DNA from: Burkholderia pyrrocinia
Lineage (GTDB): Bacteria > Pseudomonadota > Gammaproteobacteria > Burkholderiales > Burkholderiaceae
Direction: 5' to 3'
Assembly (NCBI RefSeq): GCF_003330765.1
Contig: NZ_CP024902.1
Location: forward strand, 1,550,001 to 1,614,000
Length of the DNA: 64,000 nt
Shown: one piece after another, positions 47,536-55,963 of the stretch
Numbering within the stretch: position 1 is the first letter of the stretch
How the letters are laid out: every line of letters begins with the position of its first letter
Position numbers and translations under genes: made by a program
Notes under the pieces: model-generated
What the model was told of the DNA's origin: nothing
Seen by the model: the letters and a program-made list of their open reading frames with translations, nothing else
Databases searched by the model: none

Positions 47536-48177
47536 ATGGCCTGGAATCGTGACCAGATGGCCGCGCGCGCGGCGAAGGAACTGCAGGACGGCTTCTACGT
47601 GAACCTCGGCATCGGCTTGCCGACGCTCGTCGCGAACCACGTGCCGGAAGGCGTCGAGGTGTGGCTGCAGTCGGAGAACGGCCTGCTCGGCATCGGCCCG
47701 TCGCCGACCGAAGACGAAGTCGACGCCGATCTCATCAACGCCGGCAAGCAGACCGTCACGACGCTGCCGGGCTCGTCGATCTTCTCGTCGGCCGATTCGT
47801 TCGCGATGATCCGCGGCGGCCATATCAACCTCGCGATCCTCGGCGCGATGCAGGTCAGCAAGCAGGGCGACCTCGCGAACTGGATGATCCCCGGCAAGAT
47901 GATCAAGGGGATGGGCGGTGCGATGGATCTCGTCGCCGGCGTGAAGCGCGTCGTCGTGCTGATGGAGCATGTCGCGAAGGGCGATCAGCACAAGATCCTC
48001 GAAGAGTGCAACTTGCCGTTGACGGGTGTCGGCGTGGTCGATCTGATCATCACCGATCTCGGCGTGATCGAAGTGACGCCGGCCGGCCTGAAGGTCCTCG
48101 AGCTCGCCGACGGCGTGAGCGCCGACGAGATCCAGGCGAAGACGGGCGCGCCGCTCGACGTCAGCGCGGTCGCATAA
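47536..48177 (+). CDS. scoB: Succinyl-CoA:3-ketoacid CoA-transferase subunit B
   Basis: A 213-residue beta subunit with the catalytic Glu in the motif [10 protein letters not shown] near residue 50, and [21 protein letters not shown] and [18 protein letters not shown], both standard for this family. GGAGA within the scoA 3' end serves as its ribosome site. With scoA it forms the active heterotetramer. A strong terminator ends the pair. Confidence 0.93.
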   Translation: MAWNRDQMAARAAKELQDGFYVNLGIGLPTLVANHVPEGVEVWLQSENGLLGIGPSPTEDEVDADLINAGKQTVTTLPGSSIFSSADSFAMIRGGHINLAILGAMQVSKQGDLANWMIPGKMIKGMGGAMDLVAGVKRVVVLMEHVAKGDQHKILEECNLPLTGVGVVDLIITDLGVIEVTPAGLKVLELADGVSADEIQAKTGAPLDVSAVA

Positions 48178-48204
48178 AGTTCGCCGCGCGCAAGCGCGGT
48201 TTCG

Positions 48205-48242
48205 ACGCCCCGCATGCCGGACGACGGCATGCGGGGCGTTTG
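48205..48242 (+). terminator. Rho-independent terminator after scoB
   Basis: ACGCCCCGCATGCCG (48205-48219) pairs with CGGCATGCGGGGCGT (48225-48239) around GACGA, followed by a short T-run. Confidence 0.85.
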
Positions 48243-48379
48243 TCATCGTGCGCGGCCGGGCCGCCTATTCGGGGTGCCCGACGAGCCGACCCGCGCGACG
48301 GAAGCGGTTTACAATCGCTTGCATCGGGCGTCGCAAGGGTTGCCCCGCGCGGCGCCCCCCGTTCGACAGGATGCCAACG

Positions 48380-49276
48380 ATGCCAACGACCCCAGCGAAT
48401 CCCCAGGTTCCTCGCCAGCGGCGCGTGCAGTGCGCGAGCGCTGCCGGCCTTCACCACATCGCCTATACCGAGTGGGGCGATCCCGCCAACCCGCGCGTGC
48501 TCGTCTGCGTGCATGGCCTGACCCGTTCCGGGCGCGATTTCGACCGGCTCGCCGCCGCGCTGTCCGATACGTATCGCGTCGTTTGCCCCGATGTCGTCGG
48601 GCGCGGCCGGTCGGACCGGCTTGCCGATCCGCGGCTCTATGCGATTCCGCAATACGTGGCCGACATGGTGACGCTGATCGCACGGCTCGACGTCGAATCG
48701 GTCGATTGGTTCGGCACGTCGATGGGCGGGCTGATCGGCATGGCGCTCGCCGGGCTGCCCGGCTCGCCGCTGCGCCGGATGATCGTCAACGACGTCGGCC
48801 CGCGCATCGAGCCCGATTCGCTGACGCGCATCGGCGAATATCTCGGCGTGCAGCCGCGTTTTGCGACCGAGCAGGAGGCCATCGACTATCTGACGTCGCT
48901 GTCGCTGCCGTTCGGCGCGCTGACCGGCGACGAGTGGCGCGAGATCAACGGGCCGCTGCTGCGCCAGCTGCCCGAGGGCGACTGGACGATGCGCTACGAT
49001 CCGCGCATCGCCGAACCGTTCAAGGCGACGACGCCCGAACTGGCCGCGCTCGGCGAGGCCGCGCTGTGGCGCGCGATCGAGACGACGGATGCGTCGCTGC
49101 TCGTCGTGCGCGGCGAGACGTCCGACCTGCTGTCGCGCGAGACGGTAGCCGAAATGATGCATCGCGGCCGGCATGTGACGCAGGCCGAGATTCCGGGTGC
49201 GGGCCACGCGCCGGCGTTCATCAGCGCCGACCAGATTGCGCTCGCGCGGCGGTTTTTCGTCGAAGGCGCCGCATAA
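48380..49276 (+). CDS. Alpha/beta hydrolase
   Basis: A 298-residue alpha/beta-fold hydrolase. The oxyanion-hole strand is VLVCVHGLTRSGRDFD near residue 35. The nucleophile elbow is WFGTSMGGLIGM near residue 113 with Ser in G-T-S-M-G. The catalytic Asp is probably in the VVRGETSDLL strand and His in GAGHAPAF near the C-terminus. I prefer ATG 48380, with AGGA eight bases ahead, over ATG 48371 three codons earlier. Substrate unknown. It lies upstream of a RidA gene. Confidence 0.9.
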   Translation: MPTTPANPQVPRQRRVQCASAAGLHHIAYTEWGDPANPRVLVCVHGLTRSGRDFDRLAAALSDTYRVVCPDVVGRGRSDRLADPRLYAIPQYVADMVTLIARLDVESVDWFGTSMGGLIGMALAGLPGSPLRRMIVNDVGPRIEPDSLTRIGEYLGVQPRFATEQEAIDYLTSLSLPFGALTGDEWREINGPLLRQLPEGDWTMRYDPRIAEPFKATTPELAALGEAALWRAIETTDASLLVVRGETSDLLSRETVAEMMHRGRHVTQAEIPGAGHAPAFISADQIALARRFFVEGAA

Positions 49277-49355
49277 ACGCGTCATAATATGCGGTTCGGC
49301 GGCACGCGGGCCGTGTCGTCGTCCGATTCTTCACCACTCACGACCGGAACATTCC

Positions 49356-49709
49356 ATGGCAGTCATTCGTCACCACGTCGGGGCCCGTCTCTCCGAAACC
49401 GCGATCCACAACGGTACCGTGTATCTGGCCGGCCAGATCGCCGAAGACACCACGCAGGACATCAAGGGCCAGACGCGCGAAGTGTTCGGCCACATCGATC
49501 GCCTGCTCGCCGAAGCGAACAGCGACAAGGCGCATCTGCTGTCGGTGCAGATCTACATCTCGGATCTGGCGAACTTCGACGGCATGAATGCGGAGTGGGA
49601 CGCGTGGGTCGCGCAGGGCAACACGCCGCCGCGCGCCACCGTCGAGGTGAAGCTCGCGGATCCCGCGCTGCTCGTCGAGATCGTGGTCGTCGCCGCGCAG
49701 CGGAGCTGA
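49356..49709 (+). CDS. RidA-family (YjgF/YER057c) protein
   Basis: A 117-residue RidA-like protein. The segments GTVYLAGQIAEDTTQDIKGQT and NTPPRATVEVKLADPALLVEI match the family, with the Arg in PPRATVEV that contacts the enamine/imine substrate in true RidA. It probably deaminates reactive 2-aminoacrylate-like intermediates. It lies between the hydrolase gene and relA, 44 bases before relA, and may be cotranscribed with relA. Confidence 0.9.
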   Translation: MAVIRHHVGARLSETAIHNGTVYLAGQIAEDTTQDIKGQTREVFGHIDRLLAEANSDKAHLLSVQIYISDLANFDGMNAEWDAWVAQGNTPPRATVEVKLADPALLVEIVVVAAQRS

Positions 49710-49753
49710 GCGGAGCGTCACCCGACGATGACCGCATTTCGCCAGGCCGTGCG

Positions 49754-51988
49754 ATGACCGAGTCCGTTTCCGCTTCCCCCGTCGCGTCGCCGTCGTTCGA
49801 CGACGTGCTCGCATTCGTGCGCGAGCGGGCCGGCGACGCGCGCCTGTCGTCGGGCGAACTGCTCGCCGATCACTCGGCGGGTACGGCGTCGATCATGCGC
49901 ACGCTGAACGTCGATCCGTCCGCGATGCAGGCCGCCGCGCTGTTCGTATTGACGCCGCACCTGAGCAACCCCGAGCGCGAGCTTGCCGAGCGTTTCGGCG
50001 ACGAAGTGGCGCGGCTCGTGTCCGACGTGCGCAAGCTGTTGCGGCTCGGCACCGTCAGCCTGCGCGCCGCGCAGAACGCGGTGCTCGACGCCGGGCGCGA
50101 CGCGGCGGAAGAGCGGCGCACGCAGATCGAGGCGCTGCGCAAGATGCTGCTCGCGTTCGCGCAGGACATCCGCGTGGTGCTGATCCGGCTCGCGTCGCGG
50201 TTGCAGTCGCTGCGCTACTACGCAGCCGCGAAGATCGACCCGCCGCCCGACGTCGCGCGCGAGACGCTCGAGATCTATGCGCCGCTCGCGAACCGTCTCG
50301 GTATCTGGCAACTGAAGTGGGAGCTCGAGGATCTCGCGTTCCGCTTCGAGGATCCCGTTACCTACAAGCGGATCGCGAAGCTGCTCGACGAGAAGCGCAT
50401 CGAACGCGAGGCGTACGTCACGCAGGCGATCGAGCGGTTGCAGTCCGAGCTGGCGGACGCGAACATCCAGGCCGACGTGAGCGGCCGACCGAAGCATATC
50501 TACAGCATCTGGCGCAAGATGCGCGGCAAGGAGCTCGATTTCGCCGAGCTGTACGACGTGCGCGCGTTTCGCGTGATCGTGCCCGACATCAAGGATTGCT
50601 ACGCGGTGCTCGGCATCGTGCATCACCTGTGGCAGCCGGTGCCGAAGGAGTTCGACGACTACATCTCGCGGCCGAAGCCGAACGGCTACAAGTCGCTGCA
50701 TACGGTCGTGATCGGCGACGACGGCCGGGCGTTCGAGGTGCAGATACGCACGCAGGAGATGCACCGCTTCGCCGAGTACGGCGTTGCCGCCCACTGGCGC
50801 TACAAGGAGGCCGGCGCGCGCGGCTATGGCGGCCAGTTCTCGGCGAGCGACAAGTACGACGAGAAGATCGCGTGGCTGCGCCAGTTGCTTGCGTGGAAGG
50901 ACGACGTCGAGGACGGCACCGAGGTATCGGGCAACCAGGCGTGGGCGCAATTGCGCGAGACGTCGCTCGACGACGACCACATCTACGTGCTGACGCCGCA
51001 GGCGCGCGTGATCGCGTTGCCGCAGGGCGCGACGCCGGTCGATTTCGCGTACCACCTGCACAGCGAGCTCGGCCATCGCTGCCGCGGCGCGCGTGTCGAC
51101 GGTGTGATGGTGCCGCTGAACACGCCGCTCGCGAACGGCCAGACGGTCGAAATCGTCGCGGTGAAGGACGGCGGGCCGTCGCGCGACTGGCTGAACGTGC
51201 AGCTCGGTTACCTGAAGAGCCCGCGCGCGCGTCAGAAGGTGCGTGCGTGGTTCAACTCGATCGAGCAGGAAGAAAACATCTCGCATGGCCGGGCGCTCGT
51301 CGAAAAGACGCTGCAACGCGAGGGCAAGACGTCGGTCAACCTGGATAACCTCGCCGCGAAGCTCGGCTTCAAGTCGCCCGAGGAGTTGTTCTCGGTCGTC
51401 GGCAAGGAAGAGTTCAGCCTGCGCAACGTCGAGCACGCGCTGTCCGATGCGCCGCCGCCCGAGCTCGCGCCTGAGGCGCCTGCCGATTTCGAGAAGCGCA
51501 GCAGCGGCGCGAGCGTTGCGCACGGCGCGTCGACCGGCGTGCTGGTGGTGGGCGTCGATGCGCTGCTGACCCAGCTCGCGCGCTGCTGCCGTCCGGCGCC
51601 GCCCGATCCGATCAGCGGTTTCGTCACGCGCGGCAAGGGGATGTCGATCCACCGCAGCGACTGCCCGACGTTTCGCCGGATGGTCGAGCGCGCGCCGGAG
51701 CGCGTGCTGCAGACGACCTGGTCGGCCGATGTGCTGGGCGGGCGCGGTGCGTCCGTGTATCCGGTCGACCTGATGATCGAAGCCAGCGACCGGCAAGGGT
51801 TGCTGCGCGACATCTCCGAAGTGTTCGCGCGCGAAAAGATAAACGTGGTGGGCGTGAAGACGCAGAGCCGCCGCAATGCGGCATTCATGCAGTTCACGGT
51901 CGAGGTGTCGAACTCGGCGCAGGTGCAGCGCGCCTGCACGCTGCTCGGCGAGGTGCAGGGCGTCGTGCGGGCGGGGCGGAAGGCATGA
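49754..51988 (+). CDS. relA: (p)ppGpp synthetase RelA
   Basis: A 744-residue long RelA/SpoT homologue. The N-terminal hydrolase-like domain has lost the His-Asp metal site: the stretch LFVLTPHL stands where SpoT has an HD motif. The synthetase domain (about residues 245-385) is intact, with GRPKHIYSIWRKM, RAFRVIVPDIKDCY, the Glu-x-Asp-Asp form EFDDYISRPKPNGYKSLHTVV, and EVQIRTQEMH. TGS (HIYVLTPQARVIALPQGATPVDFAY), a zinc-finger-like segment (RCCRPAPPDPI) and an ACT domain follow. This combination indicates a synthetase-only, ribosome-associated RelA; the bifunctional SpoT must be elsewhere. Confidence 0.95.
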   Translation: MTESVSASPVASPSFDDVLAFVRERAGDARLSSGELLADHSAGTASIMRTLNVDPSAMQAAALFVLTPHLSNPERELAERFGDEVARLVSDVRKLLRLGTVSLRAAQNAVLDAGRDAAEERRTQIEALRKMLLAFAQDIRVVLIRLASRLQSLRYYAAAKIDPPPDVARETLEIYAPLANRLGIWQLKWELEDLAFRFEDPVTYKRIAKLLDEKRIEREAYVTQAIERLQSELADANIQADVSGRPKHIYSIWRKMRGKELDFAELYDVRAFRVIVPDIKDCYAVLGIVHHLWQPVPKEFDDYISRPKPNGYKSLHTVVIGDDGRAFEVQIRTQEMHRFAEYGVAAHWRYKEAGARGYGGQFSASDKYDEKIAWLRQLLAWKDDVEDGTEVSGNQAWAQLRETSLDDDHIYVLTPQARVIALPQGATPVDFAYHLHSELGHRCRGARVDGVMVPLNTPLANGQTVEIVAVKDGGPSRDWLNVQLGYLKSPRARQKVRAWFNSIEQEENISHGRALVEKTLQREGKTSVNLDNLAAKLGFKSPEELFSVVGKEEFSLRNVEHALSDAPPPELAPEAPADFEKRSSGASVAHGASTGVLVVGVDALLTQLARCCRPAPPDPISGFVTRGKGMSIHRSDCPTFRRMVERAPERVLQTTWSADVLGGRGASVYPVDLMIEASDRQGLLRDISEVFAREKINVVGVKTQSRRNAAFMQFTVEVSNSAQVQRACTLLGEVQGVVRAGRKA

Positions 51989-52032
51989 TGGGGTTGGAAC
52001 GCCGTTATTTTGCTGCGACCGCATAAAAACGC

Positions 52033-52061
52033 TTGCCAAACGGATGGCCGCTCCATATAAT
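52033..52061 (+). promoter_or_regulatory. Sigma-70 promoter of tRNA-Val
   Basis: TTGCCA (52033-52038), a 17-base spacer and TATAAT (52056-52061), 12 bases before the tRNA. It is a near-consensus promoter and the best one seen upstream of thrS. Confidence 0.85.
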
Positions 52062-52073
52062 TTCAGCTTCTCT

Positions 52074-52150
52074 AGGCTCGTAGCTCAGCTGGTTAGAGCA
52101 CCACCTTGACATGGTGGGGGTCGTTGGTTCGAGTCCAATCGAGCCTACCA
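52074..52150 (+). tRNA. tRNA-Val(GAC)
   Basis: A 77-base tRNA with encoded CCA. The acceptor stem AGGCTCG (52074-52080) pairs with CGAGCCT. The anticodon stem CCACC/GGTGG encloses TTGACAT with anticodon GAC at 52108-52110, reading GUC and GUU. The T-arm has GTTCGAGTC. It folds fully and lies between relA and the thrS leader. Just downstream, GAATGCCTGG (52160-52169) pairs with CCGGGTATTC (52173-52182), a hairpin without a T-run. Confidence 0.96.
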
Positions 52151-52223
52151 ACGAATTGAGAATGCCTGGTCTCCGGGTATTCGATGCAGTAAATAACTCA
52201 ACGCAAACAAGGCGAATACGGTT

Positions 52224-52268
52224 ATGACACCGCGAACGTTGACCGAAACCTTTTCGGGCCGACGCTAG
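52224..52268 (+). CDS. Threonine-rich leader peptide of thrS (predicted)
   Basis: A 14-codon frame reading MTPRTLTETFSGRR then TAG. Four of the 14 codons are Thr (ACA 52227, ACG 52236, ACC 52242, ACC 52248). AAGG lies eleven bases before the ATG, a usable though loose ribosome site. It precedes a rho-independent terminator by 41 bases and thrS by 153 bases. The arrangement is that of a stalling leader peptide sensing charged tRNA-Thr. Its expression is predicted from codon content and RNA pairing alone. Confidence 0.72.
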   Translation: MTPRTLTETFSGRR

Positions 52269-52345
52269 TCGAGGAACGTTTTCGCCCTTTCAGTTTGAGT
52301 GAAGTATCGAATGCGGCCCCTCGAAAGCGGGGCCGCATTTTTTTT
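52243..52345 (+). promoter_or_regulatory. Predicted transcription attenuator of thrS
   Basis: Three mutually exclusive pairings are visible. (1:2) CCGAAA (52243-52248) pairs with TTTCGG (52252-52257) inside the leader peptide. (2:3, antiterminator) GGGCCG (52256-52261) pairs with CGGCCC (52314-52319), extended across a 3-base bulge by TTTC (52252-52255) with GAAA (52323-52326). (3:4, terminator) AATGCGGCCCC (52310-52320) pairs with GGGGCCGCATT (52329-52339), followed by a run of eight T (52338-52345). Stalling at the earlier Thr codons would free strand 2 to form 2:3 and allow thrS transcription. A ribosome at the stop codon would cover strand 2 and permit termination. Confidence 0.75.
52310..52345 (+). 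terminator. Rho-independent terminator ahead of thrS
   Basis: Perfect 11-base stem AATGCGGCCCC/GGGGCCGCATT with an 8-base loop and eight T. It ends 76 bases before the thrS start codon. No convincing promoter is seen between it and thrS, so it probably acts conditionally, although it would also end the tRNA-Val transcript. Confidence 0.92.
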
Positions 52346-52421
52346 GTCACGAAATTTTCACGCGTGACTTTTATATCGCGTGCTTGGTCTGCCGCCCACT
52401 GTCGGCATCACGGAGATTGCT

Positions 52422-54329
52422 ATGGTTTCGATACGCTTGCCTGACGGCTCAGTTCGACAATACGAGCATCCGGTGACAGTTGCCGAGGTTGCAGCCTCGA
52501 TCGGTCCCGGCCTTGCGAAGGCTGCGCTTGGTGGCAAGCTCGATGGCGAGCTCGTCGATACGTCCGCGGTGATCGACCGCGACGCGTCGCTCGCAATCGT
52601 CACGGACAAGGACGCCGACGGCCTCGACATCATCCGCCACTCGACGGCGCACTTGCTCGCGTACGCGGTGAAGGATCTGTATCCGGATGCGCAGGTGACG
52701 ATCGGCCCCGTGATCGACAACGGCTTCTACTACGACTTCGCGTACCAGCGTCCGTTTACGCCGGAAGATCTCGAGAAGATCGAAAAGCGCATGCAGGAGC
52801 TCGCCAAGAAGGACGAGCCCGTGACGCGCCGCGTCGTGTCCCGCGACGAGGCGGCGGGCTACTTCCGCAGCCTCGGCGAGAAGTACAAGGCCGAGATCAT
52901 CGAATCGATTCCGCAAAGCGACGACATCAAGCTGTATTCGCACGGCGGCTTTACCGATCTGTGCCGCGGCCCGCACGTGCCGTCGACGGGCAAGCTGAAG
53001 GTCTTCAAGCTGATGAAGGTCGCGGGCGCATACTGGCGCGGCGATTCGAAGAACGAGCAGCTGCAGCGCATCTACGGCACGGCCTGGACGAAGAAGGAAG
53101 ACCAGGACCAGTACCTGCACATGCTCGAGGAAGCGGAAAAGCGCGACCACCGCAAGCTCGGCAAGCAGCTCGACCTGTTCCATATGCAGGAAGAGTCGCC
53201 GGGCATGGTGTTCTGGCATCCGAAGGGCTGGGCACTGTGGCAGCAGGTCGAGCAGTACATGCGCCGCCGCGTGAACGACGCCGGCTACCTCGAGATCAAG
53301 ACGCCGATGATCATGGACCGCTCGCTGTGGGAAGCGTCGGGCCACTGGCAGAACTACCGCGAGAACATGTTCACGACGGAGTCGGAGAAGCGTGACTACG
53401 CGATCAAGCCGATGAACTGCCCGGGGCACGTCCAGGTGTTCAAGCACGGCCTGCGCTCGTACCGCGACCTGCCGCTGCGTTACGCGGAATTCGGTTCGTG
53501 CCATCGCAACGAGGCGTCGGGCGCGCTGCACGGCCTGATGCGCGTGCGCGGCTTCGTGCAGGACGATGCGCACATCTTCTGTACGGAAGACCAGATCATT
53601 GCCGAGTCGATCGCGTTCAACAGGCTCGCGATGAGCGTGTACCAGGATTTCGGCTTCGACCACATCGACATCAAGCTGTCGCTGCGTCCGGAGCAGCGCA
53701 TGGGTTCCGACGAAACGTGGGACCGTGCCGAGCAAGGGTTGCGTGAAGCGCTGACGGCGTGCGGCCTCCAGTGGGAAGAGCTGCCGGGTGAGGGTGCGTT
53801 CTACGGCCCGAAGGTCGAGTACCACATCAAGGATGCGCTCGGCCGTTCGTGGCAGTGCGGTACGCTGCAGCTCGACATGATGCTGCCGGAGCGCCTTGGC
53901 GCCGAGTATGTCGCGGAAGACAACAGCCGCCGCCGGCCGGTGATGCTGCACCGTGCGATCGTCGGTTCGATGGAGCGATTCCTCGGCATTTTGATCGAGC
54001 ACCACGCTGGTGCGATGCCGGCCTGGCTCGCGCCGATCCAGGCAGTTGTGCTCAATATTGCCGAAAGCCAGGCCGAATATGCGCAGTCTGTGGCCCAAAC
54101 GTTGCAAAAACAAGGGGTTAGAGTGACGGCCGATTTGCGCAACGAGAAGATTAGCTATAAAATACGCGAGCACACGCTGGAAAAGGTGCCTTATCTCCTC
54201 GTCGTGGGCGATAAGGAGCGTGATGCGCAAACGGTAGCCGTGCGTGCCCGTGGCGGCGTCGATCTAGGCGTAATGCCGGTCGAAGCCTTCGTTGAGCGTC
54301 TGCAGGAAGACCTGCGCTCGTTCAAGTAG
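52422..54329 (+). CDS. thrS: Threonyl-tRNA synthetase
   Basis: A 635-residue class II synthetase. It has a TGS domain at residues 1-61, then an editing domain with HSTAH, the metal-type His pair at residues 73 and 77. The catalytic core has the zinc Cys in [13 protein letters not shown], motif 2 around [21 protein letters not shown], and motif 3 near [13 protein letters not shown]. The C-terminal anticodon domain follows. ATG 52422 has GGAG a few bases upstream. Its leader carries a Thr-codon peptide and terminator, which implies control by threonyl-tRNA charging. It heads the infC-rpmI-rplT cluster. Confidence 0.97.
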   Translation: MVSIRLPDGSVRQYEHPVTVAEVAASIGPGLAKAALGGKLDGELVDTSAVIDRDASLAIVTDKDADGLDIIRHSTAHLLAYAVKDLYPDAQVTIGPVIDNGFYYDFAYQRPFTPEDLEKIEKRMQELAKKDEPVTRRVVSRDEAAGYFRSLGEKYKAEIIESIPQSDDIKLYSHGGFTDLCRGPHVPSTGKLKVFKLMKVAGAYWRGDSKNEQLQRIYGTAWTKKEDQDQYLHMLEEAEKRDHRKLGKQLDLFHMQEESPGMVFWHPKGWALWQQVEQYMRRRVNDAGYLEIKTPMIMDRSLWEASGHWQNYRENMFTTESEKRDYAIKPMNCPGHVQVFKHGLRSYRDLPLRYAEFGSCHRNEASGALHGLMRVRGFVQDDAHIFCTEDQIIAESIAFNRLAMSVYQDFGFDHIDIKLSLRPEQRMGSDETWDRAEQGLREALTACGLQWEELPGEGAFYGPKVEYHIKDALGRSWQCGTLQLDMMLPERLGAEYVAEDNSRRRPVMLHRAIVGSMERFLGILIEHHAGAMPAWLAPIQAVVLNIAESQAEYAQSVAQTLQKQGVRVTADLRNEKISYKIREHTLEKVPYLLVVGDKERDAQTVAVRARGGVDLGVMPVEAFVERLQEDLRSFK

Positions 54330-54378
54330 CCACCCTGGCAGCGCGGCTCGTTTTTTTAATTTTTAGAGGAAACGTAAC

Positions 54379-54903
54379 ATCGCTACTGATAAGTCGTCGC
54401 ATCGCATCAACGGTGAAATCTCTGCGCCGGAAGTGCGTCTGGTCGGAATCGAGAACGAACCGCTCGGTATCGTAAAACTCGCTGATGCTTTCCGTAAATC
54501 GGAAGAGCTGGATGTTGACCTGGTGGAAATCGCGCCGCAAGCGGTGCCGCCGGTTTGCCGTCTGATGGATTACGGCAAGTTCAAGTACCAGGAATCCAAG
54601 AAGCAGCACGAAGCGAAGCTGAAGCAGAAGGTCATCCAGGTCAAGGAAGTCAAATTCCGTCCGGGTACCGATGATGGCGATTACAACGTCAAGCTTCGCA
54701 ATCTGACGCGCTTCCTGGAAGAAGGCGACAAGACGAAGATCACGTTGCGTTTCCGCGGTCGCGAAATGGCTCACCAGGAAATCGGCATGCGGATGCTTGA
54801 GCGTCTGCGCACCGATCTCGAGGAAGTCGGCCAGGTCGAGCAGATGCCGAAGATGGAAGGGCGCCAGATGATCATGGTGCTCTCGCCGAAGAAAAAGAAG
54901 TAA
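54379..54903 (+). CDS. infC: Translation initiation factor IF-3
   Basis: A 174-residue IF-3, starting at the non-standard codon ATC 54379. AGAGGA lies eight bases upstream, and translation from ATC gives [20 protein letters not shown] after the initiator, the normal IF-3 N-terminus. The first conventional codon in frame (GTG 54433) would remove 18 conserved residues. The N domain includes [23 protein letters not shown]; the C domain ends [10 protein letters not shown] rare start codon lets IF-3 limit its own synthesis, as in E. coli (which uses ATT). Seven T and more AT follow thrS in the gap before it. Confidence 0.95.
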   Translation: MATDKSSHRINGEISAPEVRLVGIENEPLGIVKLADAFRKSEELDVDLVEIAPQAVPPVCRLMDYGKFKYQESKKQHEAKLKQKVIQVKEVKFRPGTDDGDYNVKLRNLTRFLEEGDKTKITLRFRGREMAHQEIGMRMLERLRTDLEEVGQVEQMPKMEGRQMIMVLSPKKKK

Positions 54904-55092
54904 CGGGTCCGCGCGCTTCGCGCGCGGGTTCGGAAGTGGTTCGGCGCGTTGCCCGGTCAGGGCGGCGCGCCAACAATGACGGCGGCTGCGCAAGCGGTTC
55001 GCCGTACACAAGTGGACTGGGTTTCGAAGGGCGGGTTCAGGGCGCAAGCCAACCGCACACCCATCGCCATCTAATAAACTGGAGTTGTCGTC

Positions 55093-55290
55093 ATGCCGAA
55101 GATGAAGACCAAGAAGAGTGCTGCAAAGCGCTTCGTGGTGCGTCCGGGCGGTACCGTCAAGCGCGGTCAGGCCTTCAAGCGCCACATCCTGACCAAGAAA
55201 ACCACGAAGAACAAGCGTCACCTGCGCGGCGCAACGGCAGTTCATGATTCCGATCTGAACTCCGTCCGCGCAATGCTGCCGTTCGCGTAA
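55093..55290 (+). CDS. rpmI: 50S ribosomal protein L35
   Basis: A 65-residue basic ribosomal protein ([14 protein letters not shown], then [23 protein letters not shown]). GGAG precedes the start. The 189-base gap after infC holds a CCGCGCG/CGCGCGG hairpin (54909-54927); such gaps contain the L20 autoregulation site in E. coli, but I cannot identify it here. Confidence 0.97.
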
Positions 55291-55320
55291 CCCCTCAACA
55301 GATACTCACAGGAGAGAAAC

Positions 55321-55680
55321 ATGCCTCGAGTCAAACGTGGGGTAACCGCACGGGCCCGCCACAAGAAGATCATCAACCTGGCCAAGGGTTATCGCGGCCG
55401 CCGCAATAACGTCTACCGCATCGCCAAGCAGGCGGTGATGCGTGCTGGTCAGTACGCGTACCGCGATCGCCGCAACAAGAAGCGTGTGTTCCGCGCACTG
55501 TGGATCACGCGTATCAACGCGGCAGTTCGCCAGCACGACATGACCTACAGCGTGTTCATCAACGGCCTGAAGAAGGCGTCGATCGAACTCGACCGTAAGG
55601 TCCTGGCCGACATGGCGGTGTTCGACAAGGCTGCTTTTGCTGCGATCGTCAAGCAGGTGAAAGCCGCCGTTGCAGCCTAA
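55321..55680 (+). CDS. rplT: 50S ribosomal protein L20
   Basis: A 119-residue ribosomal protein that binds 23S rRNA early in assembly and represses its own operon in other bacteria. Typical segments are [16 protein letters not shown] and [26 protein letters not shown] precedes the start. It lies 30 bases after rpmI. A strong terminator follows. Confidence 0.97.
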
Positions 55681-55748
55681 TTGCGAAATTAGCACTGCGT
55701 GGTTAGTTGCAGCGAGGTTCCGGTAGTCTCGGCCGCTGCAGCGAAAAC

Positions 55749-55772
55749 GGGGCTCTTCCGAGCCCCTTTTTT
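55749..55772 (+). terminator. Rho-independent terminator after rplT
   Basis: GGGGCTC (55749-55755) pairs with GAGCCCC (55760-55766) around TTCC, followed by six T. It would separate the thrS-rplT unit from pheST. Confidence 0.9.
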
Positions 55773-55778
55773 ATCGGC

Positions 55779-55917
55779 CCTCGCCGGGCCGCCCCAAGAG
55801 GGCCGACCGCCCCCTCGGGGGGCAGCGACCGTGTCGATCCGGAGTTAGCGCCTTTGGCGCTTACTCCGGTCCCATGCAAAGCCAGAGAGCGTGGGGGCTG
55901 TTTTTTGTTTGGCCGGG
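55779..55917. repeat. GC-rich intergenic repeat-like segment before pheS
   Basis: This stretch contains several dyads. CCGGAGTTAGCGCC (55839-55852) pairs with GGCGCTTACTCCGG (55856-55869) with one mismatch, and CCCATGC pairs with GCGTGGG just before GGGCTGTTTTTTG. The blocks CCCCCTCGGGGGGCAGCGA and GAGCGTGGGGGC resemble sequences I remember as common between genes in Burkholderiales; that comparison is from memory only. The second dyad with its six T could act as a terminator just upstream of pheS. Confidence 0.45.
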
Positions 55918-55963
55918 CGATTTCGCTCGCCAAGACCGAATGACGTTGGAAATGATGGGATCT

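Noticed and set aside
49754..50200. Bifunctional RelA/SpoT assignment for the 49754 gene
   Set aside because: The His-Asp metal site needed for hydrolysis is absent and the synthetase loop is of the RelA (EFDD) type.
52083..52156. TTGAGA/TATTCG pair just after tRNA-Val as a promoter for the thrS leader
   Set aside because: The match is weak (16-base spacer, poor -10) and overlaps a hairpin; the promoter upstream of the tRNA is far better.
55874..55963. Possible Phe-rich leader peptide or N-terminal extension of PheS ([13 protein letters not shown]...)
   Set aside because: It is in frame with pheS without a stop, holds only three Phe codons and overlaps repeat-like sequence. It fits neither a leader peptide nor known PheS N-termini.
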